A DNA stretch of 64,000 nt, taken from assembly GCA_026874595.1 (NCBI GenBank), contig CM049313.1:62619159-62683158 (forward strand), given 5' to 3'. Source of the stretch: Sipunculus nudus. Lineage: Eukaryota; Annelida; Sipuncula; Golfingiida; Sipunculidae. Positions 23,484 through 59,070 of this stretch are shown here, piece by piece; positions within the stretch are counted from its first letter, which is position 1; each line of letters opens with the position of its first letter. The notes beneath the pieces were generated by a model that saw nothing but the letters and a program-made list of their open reading frames with translations, was not told where the DNA came from and did not search any database. The position numbers and the translations under genes are program-made.

Positions 23484-25305
23484 CATTTCACCAAACTTCC
23501 TTTGTAAACCGATTATCTTCTGCCTTTGACAGGTTCTTTTGTGCTGCTTGCACTATTACTGATGGCGTTATTGATGGAGCACATGATTCCCTCGAGAGGG
23601 CGCTGCATGCCATACATAGGTACGTTTATTGTCTTTTACTTAATTCCTCAATATGTATATTGAAATCTATATCATGGTCACATGCGATGTCTCACTTTCT
23701 AAATATTTAACATGAATGAATTTTCTCACGTGAGGCCATATTGTTGGCACGGTTTTATTGGATTTATTGGAAGTATGTCGGTGGGTGATTTCATCTTCTC
23801 TATTACAAGACAAGCACCGTTACCATAAAATATGACCGTGTATTTTGTTGACAATATTTCATTTTCAATTTATTGTATTCTTCGTCCCTTACTCATCCGT
23901 TGTATAAACTAACTTTAAAAACAATGAAGAGTTTACAGTTCACAGGCACGCGGATCAAGGTAGTGTTATGTTAATTTGTTAAAAGAATTTATTTTGTGTA
24001 ACATTCATTTTGATTGATTAATTTTATACATAATGAGTGAAGTCCAATTAAGAATGAACATATGTTCGTGTTCTTTGGATGCATATTTATCCGGTTCCAG
24101 TTGACCATCTTTCTCCCTTATCACGGTACAGCTCGGTACAATCCGCATTCGACATTATCACATCATAGCTCCTGAACCATTTTTTGTTGAACTTTAATCT
24201 GAGTTTTGTTATAGCCATGTTCAACCTGAACTGCGTGATCCTGACGGCCCTGTCGTTGATTTCCTCGGCCTTCATTAACATGGCCTGGTCTCGCTCAGGG
24301 AACGTCCCAGGGATCCTCCAGAAGGTAAGTCGGTCCCCGCAGGATGAGTCAGTCTGAGAATAAAGCATTAGATAAATAGTCATATCCGAACGAATAATGA
24401 GCCTAGGGAATATTAGGCTTTAGGCCAAAAAATAAAAAGTATGGTTCTCAGGCACCGCCCGCGTCAATTTTAAACCCCCGCATCAATTTTTTTATTTTCA
24501 TTTTCAAAAGAAACTTACCAATTTGAGCTCAAGCTACTCGGACGTTTCTTTCAAGAAGATAGAATCATACAATTTTGATAAAATTTCCTTTGTTATGTAG
24601 TGTTTTACTTGTTTAGCAAAATAAAACTGTTAATAGTATCACGCTTTTCCCTTATCATTTGACATTTTTATCGAAACATACATAAAAAATAGAAAATTAA
24701 AAAAAAAAAACCGCCCGCGTTGATTTCTGAAAAAAAGTGCCAAACCTTATTTTTTTTGCCATACTTTTATATAGTCTGTAAAGGAAGTTTAAAAGCTTGC
24801 ACACGTGGTGCAAGAAAATTGTATTAATTTTTAATTTTCAGTCCTGTTTAGTACCTGATCTGATTGTCCCGCATTGAATAAATAACAACAAACTGGCTTG
24901 AACGGTTGAGTAGAGGCAATGATATAATTTTGCGTTTTATAAGATAGTCCAAATAAGAAAATTCTTCTGTTTATTTATCATCAACAACACGTACAATCAT
25001 AACCCTGTTGTAAAATAACAATAACACTTTCCCTCTTTATAACTAATATTTCTACGCAGCAGTAACGCATGTTAACTTTACTCGTTTATTTACAGGTCTT
25101 TTTGAAAGTATTGGGAAAGGCCGTCTGCGTTACTGATGAATCTGTCAGTACCAGGAAGGAAGAAGAAAACCCCGGAAGTGACGCACATGCTTCCGCCACG
25201 GTTTCTGATCAGTGGCGCCGCCTGGCGCTCGTCCTGGACCGTTTGTTGTTGGCCATCTTCATTTTGGCCATCTTTATATTAGTGATCGTTGTTTACGCTC
25301 AATAA
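11749..25305 (+). CDS. Gene A: alpha-type nicotinic acetylcholine receptor-like subunit
   Basis: Joining 11749-11800, 14847-15004, 17099-17143, 17392-17501, 18109-18292, 22347-22608, 23533-23619, 24215-24324 and 25096-25305 gives one open frame of 405 aa, every intron GT-AG. Features by residue: signal peptide 1-18; loop D Trp87; loop A WRPD with Tyr120; Cys-loop Cys156-Cys170 with the canonical 13 residues between; loop B Trp177; loop C YLCC with Cys218-Cys219, the mark of an alpha subunit; M1 about 243-261, M2 268-288, M3 300-322, M4 378-402. Family role: pentameric ligand-gated channel subunit in the plasma membrane, usually opened by acetylcholine. Odd points: the M3-M4 loop is only about 55 residues, so the protein is shorter than usual (450-600), and the Glu at position -1' before M2 is Ser266. 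Ion selectivity is therefore uncertain. No frame break is seen. Confidence 0.92.
12391..12476 (+). repeat. Dispersed ~80-bp repeat, copy 2, in gene A intron 1
   Basis: Reverse complement of 8624-8702, recognisable by the shared run ccctgggggttttgatttac. No coding content. Confidence 0.7.
12833..13215 (+). repeat. Dispersed ~380-bp repeat, copy in gene A intron 1
   Basis: Shares ordered blocks with 26237-26600: ccgccagaggtcg, gggac.gccgggact, gcatgcttaca, and gaagccccggtgcattgtgg followed by 'ccagcagagtcg'. The two copies, same orientation, lie inside intron 1 and just beyond the 3' end of gene A. Element type unknown. Confidence 0.75.
14040..14132 (+). repeat. C-tract repeat fragment ending in AATCCTGGATCCGCCCCTG
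   Basis: A 20-nt C run followed by the same 3' end as the fragment at 4930-5121. It lies in gene A intron 1. Confidence 0.55.
14847..15004 (+). CDS. Gene A exon 2 (N-terminal helix and first strands)
   Basis: Acceptor TTTCTCAG, donor TTT|GTACGT, phase 1 in and 0 out. Encodes RLFANLMRHYNKYTRPV, the family's N-terminal helix and 'YN..RPV' signature, plus an N-glycosylation sequon PNQT (Asn53). It ends at the QDIID segment where nicotinic subunits usually have 'LIDVDE'. Confidence 0.9.
15989..16717 (+). mobile_element. Candidate solo LTR in gene A intron 2
   Basis: A 729-bp block starts TGTGACACGG and ends GTGTGACA (TG...CA). Within it are heat-shock-like elements at 16211-16231, TATATAAAGGGG at 16249, a GA tract, and AATAAA at 16630-16640, the order expected of U3-R-U5. 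No gag-pol is adjacent. A clear 5-bp target duplication is not seen (TATCG on the left, GAATC on the right), so either the ends are misplaced or flanks have changed. Confidence 0.5.
16275..16300. repeat. (GA)13 microsatellite
   Basis: GA tract just below the TATA box of the candidate LTR. Confidence 0.95.
17099..17143 (+). CDS. Gene A exon 3 (45-nt micro-exon)
   Basis: Bounded by CTTCAG and GAG|GTAAGAG, phase 0 to 0, it encodes DVQKQELHTVAWLHE. This aligns with the segment VDEKNQ...WLKQ that is also a 45-nt exon in vertebrate nicotinic subunit genes. Too short to appear as an open frame, it was found from the gap between exons 2 and 4. Confidence 0.9.
17392..17501 (+). CDS. Gene A exon 4 (loops D and A)
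   Basis: 110 nt, phase 0 to 2. Encodes TWTDMQLKWN with loop D Trp87, a sequon NAS at Asn95, and loop A IWRPDILLYN. The 110-nt length is the same as in vertebrate alpha-subunit genes. Confidence 0.92.
18109..18292 (+). CDS. Gene A exon 5 (Cys-loop and loop B)
   Basis: Acceptor GTCATCAG, donor AAA|GTAAGT, phase 2 to 0. Encodes VLWVPP, the Cys-loop CIADLSKFPYDKHRC and GSWTYS with loop B Trp177. Sequon NGT at Asn138. The acceptor region contains a perfect TGACGTCA palindrome (18098-18105). Confidence 0.93.
18906..21850 (+). mobile_element. 5'-truncated CR1/Jockey-like LINE in gene A intron 5
   Basis: The element starts inside the linker between endonuclease and reverse transcriptase, so the endonuclease is lost, and ends around a short AAATAAATATGTTTAAACC tail near 21850. 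GVPQGSILGPLLF and FADDT are typical of the CR1/Jockey group. It lies in sense orientation within the intron. The small number of breaks suggests a fairly young insertion. Confidence 0.88.
18909..21426 (+). pseudogene. Broken reverse transcriptase ORF of the CR1/Jockey-like LINE
   Basis: Linker with KPWITCELKRLIRKRN near 19084; RT palm from ANVTPVYKKGD (about 19687) through NYRPISLL, AFDRVWHDGL and FADDT (about 20206-20220); the C-terminal part ends in a CPHC...HFFLMC knuckle near 21157-21210. Single-base frame shifts fall near 19268, 19640-19660, 20505 and 20985. Between them the frames are long and clean. Phe replaces Tyr in the YADD box, common in this clade and not a defect. Confidence 0.85.
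22347..22608 (+). CDS. Gene A exon 6 (loop C and M1)
   Basis: 262 nt, phase 0 to 1. Encodes loop C with KYLCCPEPY (Cys218-Cys219 and flanking tyrosines), then M1 beginning RKLIAPSIIL with the conserved Pro246, and the M1-M2 link PTGSKSKITLG. Ser266 stands at -1' where cation-selective subunits have Glu. Confidence 0.93.
22625..23150. repeat. Inverted minisatellite pair in gene A intron 6
   Basis: About four units of TATGTTTCATTGTG-like sequence (22633-22690) face about five units of GAAACATACAACACATT-like sequence (23038-23112). Each array is followed by a related block containing AAGGccCCTT and 'atgcg'. In between are imperfect palindromes such as CTTTTCCGCACGCGGAAAAG. It looks like a small hairpin-forming element, type unknown. 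Confidence 0.55.
23346..23480. repeat. (AAT)n and (TA)n microsatellites
   Basis: An imperfect AAT array to 23410 is followed by an uninterrupted TA tract to 23480, ending 52 bp above gene A exon 7. Confidence 0.95.
23533..23619 (+). CDS. Gene A exon 7 (M2)
   Basis: 87 nt, phase 1 to 1. Encodes GSFVLLALLLMALLMEHMIP and the M2-M3 link to Tyr298. Leu at 9' (276) keeps the gate residue; Phe replaces the usual Ser at 6'. Confidence 0.92.
24215..24324 (+). CDS. Gene A exon 8 (M3)
   Basis: 110 nt, phase 1 to 0, bounded by GTTATAG and AAG|GTAAGT. Encodes M3 around NLNCVILTALSLISSAFIN, then the start of the intracellular loop. Confidence 0.9.
24418..24770. mobile_element. MITE-like element in gene A intron 8
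   Basis: The left end TTAGGCC-A-rich-ATGGTTCTCAGGCA is roughly the inverse of the right end of its relative at 45918-46277 (TGCCTGAGAACCAAACCTTA). Shared interior blocks include aaacttaccaattt and tcctttgttatgta. About 350 bp, non-coding. Confidence 0.6.
25096..25305 (+). CDS. Gene A exon 9 (short cytoplasmic loop and M4)
   Basis: Phase 0 start after TTTACAG, stop TAA at 25303-25305. A polar stretch rich in Glu, Ser and Asp is followed by WRRLALVLDRLLLAIF, the conserved M4 entry. The protein ends only three residues after M4. Confidence 0.92.
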   Translation, partial: VFLKVLGKAVCVTDESVSTRKEEENPGSDAHASATVSDQWRRLALVLDRLLLAIFILAIFILVIVVYAQ

Positions 25306-26032
25306 TTATGACATACAGTGAGTTATCCGATCAGCATAATGAAGATGATAATGAAAACTAAGTTCGTTTTCTATGGCTTCATCAAGTACTGAGACGCAGT
25401 GGGCACTCGCCCGAATCGGGCATGTTCGAGGTTTCAATTTTTACATTGCTTGTATAGATCTAGTTATGCTTTATTTGTATAACTGGCAACACTTTTAAGC
25501 GATTCGTGTATTATTTCGAAAATATAGTTTTTGTAAGTTCACTTGTATGCATTTATATATAGGTATCCCTGGACTGCTGTCATTCGATGAACCACTGTAT
25601 CTGCAGCATTTTGTTTTGCCATTCTTAATTGGACAACAAAGAGCTATATGTTTATCGTAGTATGCGTTTAATTAAGTAAAAAGGTAGCACACGCCATGAA
25701 TAGTGCGAAATATTTTGAAACCATAAATGTGTGTCAATGACTGTTCTATATGGTTTGTATATTTAATGAACAAATGCAAAGATATATTTTCCTAACTGTT
25801 GACTGCAGATATCAGTTTATGTCCAGGCGATGCATAATTACTTTGATAAACAAATTAGAAGCTTAGGTATATACAAAAATAATTTGTTGTTATTGTTTTA
25901 TTTTAAAGTCCTGTGTCTGAATGCAGACATCAGAATCAGAATTTCTTTTAAGGGGGACAGAGTGTACTGGATCTTGAACCATGAAAAGCCAGCTCAACGG
26001 GCTTAAAAGGAAATTTGTATTTCATGTAAATT

Positions 26033-26038
26033 AATAAA
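26033..26038 (+). terminator. Candidate polyadenylation signal of gene A
   Basis: AATAAA about 730 bp beyond the stop codon. It is the first perfect hexamer I find on this strand after the gene. Confidence 0.35.
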
Positions 26039-26236
26039 GTTACTTTACAGTTTAACTGAAATGAAAAATTTTTCTATTAATCTACTATGTTTTACTATTT
26101 CCAAAGTTTATAAGTGGGCTTAATTAGCCCCATTAGGCCATACCCACCCGTTATCCTCGAACTAGATCCGGCCCTCTGAGTGTAAAGCTAGCTGTGCACA
26201 GATCATAATGTGATATACAGTACATATTGAAAAAAA

Positions 26237-26600
26237 ATCAAGGAGTTTCTCCACCCTACCGCCAGAGGTCGGTTCTATTCGGAACAAATCTCTTAAGTGG
26301 GGCACTGTGGGACTGCCGGGACTTCTTGTCTCAACTATCAACCTTAAAATTTTCAAGGATACACACTCAGTTTACATTCCATATGCGCATGCTTACAAAA
26401 TATTACTTATTTTGTTTCTAGAAAAAAAAACATGCTTATGTAATTTGTCTTTAAAGAATTCTTATCCAACAAACTTGAACGGATAACATTGTCCCCTTTA
26501 CTTCGTACGTCGCTGTTGCATTTAGAAGCCCCGGTGCATTGTGGGAGTAAGATTTTGACTCCCACAATCCCTTAACAGCCGAGTCGCACTCTTGTGAGTA
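26237..26600 (+). repeat. Dispersed ~370-bp repeat, copy 3' of gene A
   Basis: Same-orientation relative of 12833-13215. It ends in the block gaagccccggtgcattgtgg and 'cagccgagtcg'. Confidence 0.75.
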
Positions 26601-27940
26601 TGCTTTGAAAAGTCGGCCATTTTTTATGATGTACTATGCCCTCCCAGAAACAAAATCTGAACCTTAATATTGATGCAGAAGTAAACTCATAAATCCTTTA
26701 GGTCTCCCCTCACTATTGCGGAGGAGGCGTAAATGAAAGAAAGCATATATTATAGTAATAGGGACTTGTCATTGCAAGAACCATCAATGTGAAGTATTGA
26801 AGCGTTCATCGGTACGAGGCTCATATAACTGAAAACAAGTATTCGTATACTGTATACCCATATGGTATAGATTTGGCAGGATACAATCTGTCTTAGTGAT
26901 TGTTGGTTTTTTAGTTTTTCCAGTCGGACTGTCACTGAGCCAAGACCATAATGACTGGTTGACATATGTTGTATCAATAAGACCAGGGGCGGGTGAACGA
27001 TTTCGGGAAGGGACAGTGGCGTCAACAAGGGGATGGGGATATGACAGGCAGAATTTAGCATCTGTATGACTCATTCAAATTCTTTATACCTAATCACATT
27101 TCAAATATATTTCAATTAAGTATCAGGTTTTAGAAAATAGGGTTACACGTTTCCAGTATAAGTTAAATCTAAACCAGGTTGAGATATAATATTTCATATT
27201 ATCATTAATGGAACCAAAGTCTATAATTCCTTTTATTAATTTGTTTCATTTGCAATTTATAAATATTATTCTTTGAATAGTTGGGGATGATTAAATAGAC
27301 CATCTCCACTTGCCAAAAGGGGGGGGGGAATAAATAACCTTCACCCAATACTGACGCCCCTGGGAAGGGAGAGGTTCATCGTCTACACAACGTTTTCCAT
27401 AGGGGGTCCAGGGGGCTCAGGGCTCCCTCCTTAGACCCGCAACAATTTTATAAGGGTTTAAAACAATTTATTCGGTCTCCCATTTTAATCAGAGGAAATT
27501 TTTAAAATGTTCCTATTTGTCTTCCTTGAATGGACCCCCTCCCTTTCCCAAAATCCTGGATCAGCCCCTCAGAAGCAATCTTTTCCTGCGATGTTGGCTT
27601 ATGTTAATCTCGTCAAACATTCACAGAGTTAAGGTCATAATTACAGCAATACAGAGGAACATGTGCTGTGTCAGTTAGATCAGGGGTGGATCTACCATGT
27701 TGGTGAAACCGGGGGGGGGGGGGGTTAATCGTGTACAACGAGGACATAGTATAACCTCGGAGGTCCACAACGCCGGGGAGGGATCAGGGGGTACCATAAT
27801 AGATCCGAGAAACAACAAACGGTAATTTTTAAAATGTTAGAATTTGTTCAAACCCCTATCAACCCCGCAATCCCCCCCCCCCCCCTCCACACACACACAC
27901 ACATAAATAAACTGGATCCGCTGACTTCTAACTCTCATTA
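26601..27940. other. Intergenic stretch between genes A and B
   Basis: No gene recognised. It contains short G and C homopolymers (27317-27327, 27713-27724, 27872-27885), a repeat fragment ending AATCCTGGATCAGCCCCT at 27390-27570, and a short CA tract. Possible CAGGGGCG/CGCCCCTG ends at 26985 and 27361 have no target duplication. Confidence 0.45.
27390..27570 (+). repeat. Dispersed repeat fragment ending in AATCCTGGATCAGCCCCT
   Basis: Third copy of the 3' end also found at 5121 and 14132, again behind a 'tggaccccct' tract. Confidence 0.5.
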
Positions 27941-27950
27941 ACCCACCACT

Positions 27951-28056
27951 TATATATAGTATCGTGTGATAAATAAATGACTTTGCCTTCTGGCATAACC
28001 TACCCCATCACCTCCATTACAACCAGAGCTGAACTGAGGGGCGTTGTTTATAAATA
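27951..28056 (+). promoter_or_regulatory. Candidate core promoter region of gene B
   Basis: Two TATA-like boxes lie upstream of the start codon: TATATATAG at 27951 and TATAAATA at 28049. The first would give a 5' UTR of about 90 nt, similar to gene A. The second would place transcription start about at or beyond the first ATG and so favour the Met at 28095. The sequence does not decide between them. Confidence 0.45.
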
Positions 28057-28073
28057 GCACTTTGGAAATTAAC

Positions 28074-54308
<26,235 letters not shown>

Positions 54309-56110
54309 TAATTCATATCTGTGTTCAAATGAATGCAAGCCTCCGCCATGTGGTAAGTCCGGTTTACAGAATGCCACCTGTTTGCATTCACTTATTCGGT
54401 CCATATCCCCTAGGTTCATTCGCGCATAAGTGACTGTACATTTGTGAATATTCCTTTATGGCATTCCTGAATGCGGATCTGCACCAGAATCTAAACGCTT
54501 CTTCATTGGTCCATTCCGGAAATGTCCTGAACATTTTATTAGAATTCATTCATGTCTGCGTGAGTTATAATATGAACAAAAACACAAACACACACACATA
54601 AAGCACACTAACGAACGGAGATGAACGCAAACCCTCCTGGTAAAACTTTAAAACTTGTTTAGCAAGTTAAAAAAAATGAAACTATACGTATATTTAATCC
54701 GAAATCATCACTGTAGTTTGTGAGTTTCTTCGTGTTTTTTTTTTTTTTGCTTTGATCCTATTTTATATATTGTAGATCCAGACATAGAGAAAATACGTGT
54801 ATATGTCTTACCTTTTCTGAACATAAACAGCGAAAGGAATTTTGCATTTATACGTGAATTTCCTTTGGGTAGGGGGATATCTTTTATTACGTAGAGTTTA
54901 TATTTACTGGAAATATAGCCGCGTTATCGCCTGATTGTGAAGTTTTGTGACCCATAAAGGCTTAAAGTTTAAAACCGGCATGCTTAAGAGTTAACTTGAG
55001 AAATTTATTAAAATCTCTTAATGACTCGAGACACAGATACGTATATCTACGAGTATACTTATCTTTCTATGCATGGTACTGAATAGTATGTAATACTTTT
55101 TGTACACGTGCCTTTAAATCATTAAACTCTATTATGTTTATTTGTTTACAAAATTAAATATTAATCCATATAACAGCTTTGAGTTGTACGGATTTATACC
55201 GAACAAATATATGAATAAGCAAAATACGTGCTTAGTACATTTTGTATTTCCATTGACAACACTGATGTCTCTTTACATGAAAACAGAATAGAATTAAGAT
55301 TGTCGGAAGTATCTATCAAAGTAAAAACTGGTATTCAGTATTTTTCCTCTTTTCCAGGCACAGTATTAATGAGTTACTTTCAAATACGATTTTTTTTTTG
55401 TTAGATAAAACAGCACTATTGCTGTTCAGCGACATCTGGTATACGAACTCTGAACGATGAAGATATTAAAATATTCAGATATCATATAAATAACACTCTG
55501 ACATTGAATCCTGTTTCTTGAGAACATTGAAGGAATCCTGTTTTATCGTGTTTCACACATATTAGATGGAAATCCATAGGCTCGTAGACATGTTCCATTG
55601 CCGTACATTTCATTTACCATTAAAAGGTATAATACAGATGTATACTGTTTTCTCATTAAATTGTGGTAGGGCCTTTATTTTATTCCTCTTGTTACTATTG
55701 TTCTCTTGTTTCTTTGGTGATTTAAATTACTTTTTAAGCCTTAATCAAAGTAAACTGAGTTTGAAAGACATGTACACGACACGTTTAGAAGTAATGAGTA
55801 CCGAAGACCTGTTATGTTGTTAGCGTAAATAAAGAATTAACCACTGTTAATATGACTTTGTGTTAATTTTTACAGGAATTCTTGATTTAAATAATTAATC
55901 TAATTAAAGATGATTGTGCATCTATACCGCAATGTTTTTCTTCCGTTGGTCGGTTGGTTTTTGCTTTATCTGTAAGTTACTTAAAGGGGCATAATCACCA
56001 TCCGAACAACAATCAAGATAACAATGGAGGTATGCTGGATCATCATATTTTTTTAAAGGATGCTTTACCATTGTTTCTAAGATGTTCATTATGTCAACAA
56101 ACTTGGCGTC
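54309..56110. other. Region 3' of gene B, no further gene recognised
   Basis: It includes the gene B 3' UTR; the first AATAAA I find lies at 55828-55833, about 1.5 kb beyond the stop. Open frames of up to 85 codons show no known domain. Confidence 0.4.
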
Positions 56111-56640
56111 AGACTTTTTACCGACCGGCATCGTTCGGTAAAATACAAATAAATATACTTAAAACCAACTGCAACAAAATGTTATTTATAAAGATTCATA
56201 ACAAAAACCAAATAAAATACATTACCGATCGGTAATGGAAATACTGATCGGCACTCTTGGGAGCTTTTACTAATTATAAATTTAACAAAATATATTAAAT
56301 TAAATATTTGAATAATACTTTAATTATATATTTCAATAAAAATGAAACTAGATTCAATGGCTTATTTTAAAAACAGTTATTGCTTTTACACTAAAAAACA
56401 TTACTGATCGGTAATTAAAATACCGATCGGCACTCTCCGGGAGTATTTTTACTTTGCATAAATTAAACCATAAGATGTTTGGTAAAACACGAAAGTAATA
56501 TAAATAAGAATTAAGAGCCACTGCAACCAGCTATTATATATATAAAAAACATAACCGATCGGTTATGGAAATACCGAACGGGACTCTTTGGAAGTCTTTT
56601 TATCTGACTATTATTAAATTAGACCATAATCTCTTGTTAA
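56110..56640. repeat. Degenerate tandem units with ACCGATCGGT palindromes
   Basis: Units of roughly 145-185 bp each begin with a palindrome (ATTACCGATCGGTAAT at 56221-56236, ATTACTGATCGGTAAT near 56401, TAACCGATCGGTTA near 56551), then a half-site, 'ggcactc' and an AT-rich tail with 'attaaa..ataa'. Confidence 0.7.
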
Positions 56641-57224
56641 ATACCTTTTGGCATGCACTCCTTGGAAAAATAGTTCTGTGACTAATATTAAATTAAACCA
56701 TATAATCATTTGTTAACATTTTGAAGACTTCATAGGTAATATATAGATTGTTTTAAGATTTTTTTGCCATTATCTTATATATTTGCCTTAAAGTTAGTGT
56801 ACAAAAATGTGTAAAAACTCTTCAATAACATGGTGCCCCTTATTTATTGTAATTTAAAGTAGAGCTCATAGAAAACTCTTGAATTAAAAAAAAACTTCAA
56901 CGTTCAATAGGTACTATAATTAAGTGTTTTATAACTTAAAAGTAAAGAAAAAACAAGCAAAATACAAAAAACATTTTCTTGTACAGGTGACCCTGTTCAT
57001 CAAAAGAATAAAGGTATTTATTCATTCGGTGGAGATTGGAGAATGACGAGGTGGTGATACAAAAGGTGTGGGCTTAAGGTGATCATATGCCCCTGGTGAA
57101 ATGTACAACATCCAGGCACACATACATCCGGGCCTTGACACATGTCCATTTCAAGTGATATTAATTTCAACTGGCTACTAGCTAATTTAAGTTGCAGTTT
57201 GGTTCTTGTACACACATATAGCCC

Positions 57225-57475
57225 TGCCTGGGCTTTAGTGTACTGATGTTTACTGCTAAAATGCTTCGAATGAAACGTGATTCCAAGTAACGATAGACGC
57301 GACGTAACTCAGTTCTTGCTCTTATCACTAAATAAGGGGGTCAGAGAATGGTAATTAGTTATGTAAGTTGCCGCGTGGTAACAGTACCAACACTAAGTGC
57401 GACACGGTGAGAGCCGCTTGATATCTCTGTTAGAGCCCTTTCATTGACTGGGCCAGTCTAACGAATTGACGAAAG
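57225..57475 (+). repeat. Dispersed ~250-bp repeat, copy 2
   Basis: Direct relative of 43060-43310, ending in gactgggccagtctaac. Confidence 0.65.
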
Positions 57476-58190
57476 TTTTCCGAAATGCAAACAAGTAAGT
57501 GTGTACATTTTATTTCCATGAATGAAACATAGTAAAACTTGATCTGTAGTCGAAGACTATATACCTTATCCAGTCCTTAAAAAAGTTTTTTTTCACGACG
57601 CAAGTGTCTTAATAACATTAATTTAAATATGTTTAGACAAGGACTACGTTCATGCATCGCCCCCTAGCCGTGCTCTGAGCTTGATAAATCTCAAATACAC
57701 AAAACCACAGAAAGACCAGCATGCAAAACGAACACATGTATTAACAAACATAAAACACGACACTTTAAAGATATGACCTTACAGTTTACCTGGATTCTAG
57801 CCGTAGCTGCATAATTTTTAGTCACTAAAATACAGTCCCCACTGAATATATTAAAACATGCAACATCGTATATACCTCAAATCCGAGAAAGCTATCTAAA
57901 CACAGACCAGTACTGGTATGGAGTTTGTCTTTAGAATCAGAGGCAATCTTATCTCGGCGTCATTACTAGTGCTCATACAGATAAACATCTAATGAACGTT
58001 TACAGTTTGTCACAGGAACACGAAATATGACGTCTACTGGTTCAGTGAATCTCTGGTAATAGTAGCTTTTGAAGTCTTGGTATATTTTTAAACCTGGCAC
58101 ATATTTAACATTACGTCCCCCAGGCGGGGGGTTCACAAAAATTTGACGAAGTCAGCGTACGCTGAAAACTGTACCGTTCAGCCATAACAC

Positions 58191-59070
58191 TACGCTCTTT
58201 ACACAGCGCTTACTCTTAGGCCAACTACCTATGTCTGTAGCTTCTTTAGAAGCGCAAGATTTCCGCTGCCTCGGGAGCGTACCATAAAACTAAAGCAGTC
58301 AATTTGCGTAATAGGCAGCCCTTCACCGCGACTGGGCGATAGACTGACTGAAAGCGACGGGTAATCTACGCTCCCGAGGCAGTGGGTATCTTGCGCTTCT
58401 AAAGAAGCAACTTATTTTCACGCTGCCATCTTTGACCGTTTATGATATATTTAGACACCAGATGGCGGTTCGTTGTCCGCTGAAATAAACATGCGTATGA
58501 TGTGACAAGCAGCCAATCAGATGCCAATAAACAAACACTCGACAGGCATCCTGGCTCCGCCCATTGCTGCGCTTCAAGCGCCGCTTGATGAGTTTCCGGT
58601 CGAATTTAAATTGCACCCTCTGCATTCTCGCATCATCGACCGATTCGATTATGACATTATGACTGTGTTAGCGTAGCCATGTATCTGTTTGTCTGCAGAA
58701 CTGAAACAAGCCAGCATGGTGTGCACGCAGCCTTTTTTGTTACGTTTCGTTTGTATTACAGCTCACCGGCCGAGCATCCTATGTGCCCATGCTAGGCCCT
58801 AAGCGAACCACGTCAGGGGCAATTCTCTCTGAGCCTGTGGCCTGTTCAGACGGTTACGCGGGGCGATGAGCTGTCACTCAAAACGAAATAAACATGATTG
58901 GCTCCGTGTATTCCTCGCTTGGCTTTGTCTTCCAGCACAAGGTCTCATCTGATTGGACAAAAATACAGTGCTCCCCTCTGGTGTAGCAATTCAGGATACG
59001 AGGTCATAACAAACAGCGCCTTACGATATAGGTAGTATCCCTATAGGTAAAGCGCTGTGTAAAGAGCGTA
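58191..59070. mobile_element. ~880-bp TIR (MITE-like) element, complete copy
   Basis: TACGCTCTTTACACAGCGCT at 58191 is inverted at the right end (59047-59070). A second inverted pair inside the left part (58241-58283 and 58368-58411; core tctttagaagcgcaagat and gctcccgaggcag) makes a hairpin. The remainder matches 40799-41445 inverted. No transposase frame and no obvious target duplication. Confidence 0.72.

Noticed and set aside
26985-27361. Possible TIR element with CAGGGGCG and CGCCCCTG ends.
   Set aside because: The matching ends are only 8 bp and there is no target duplication.
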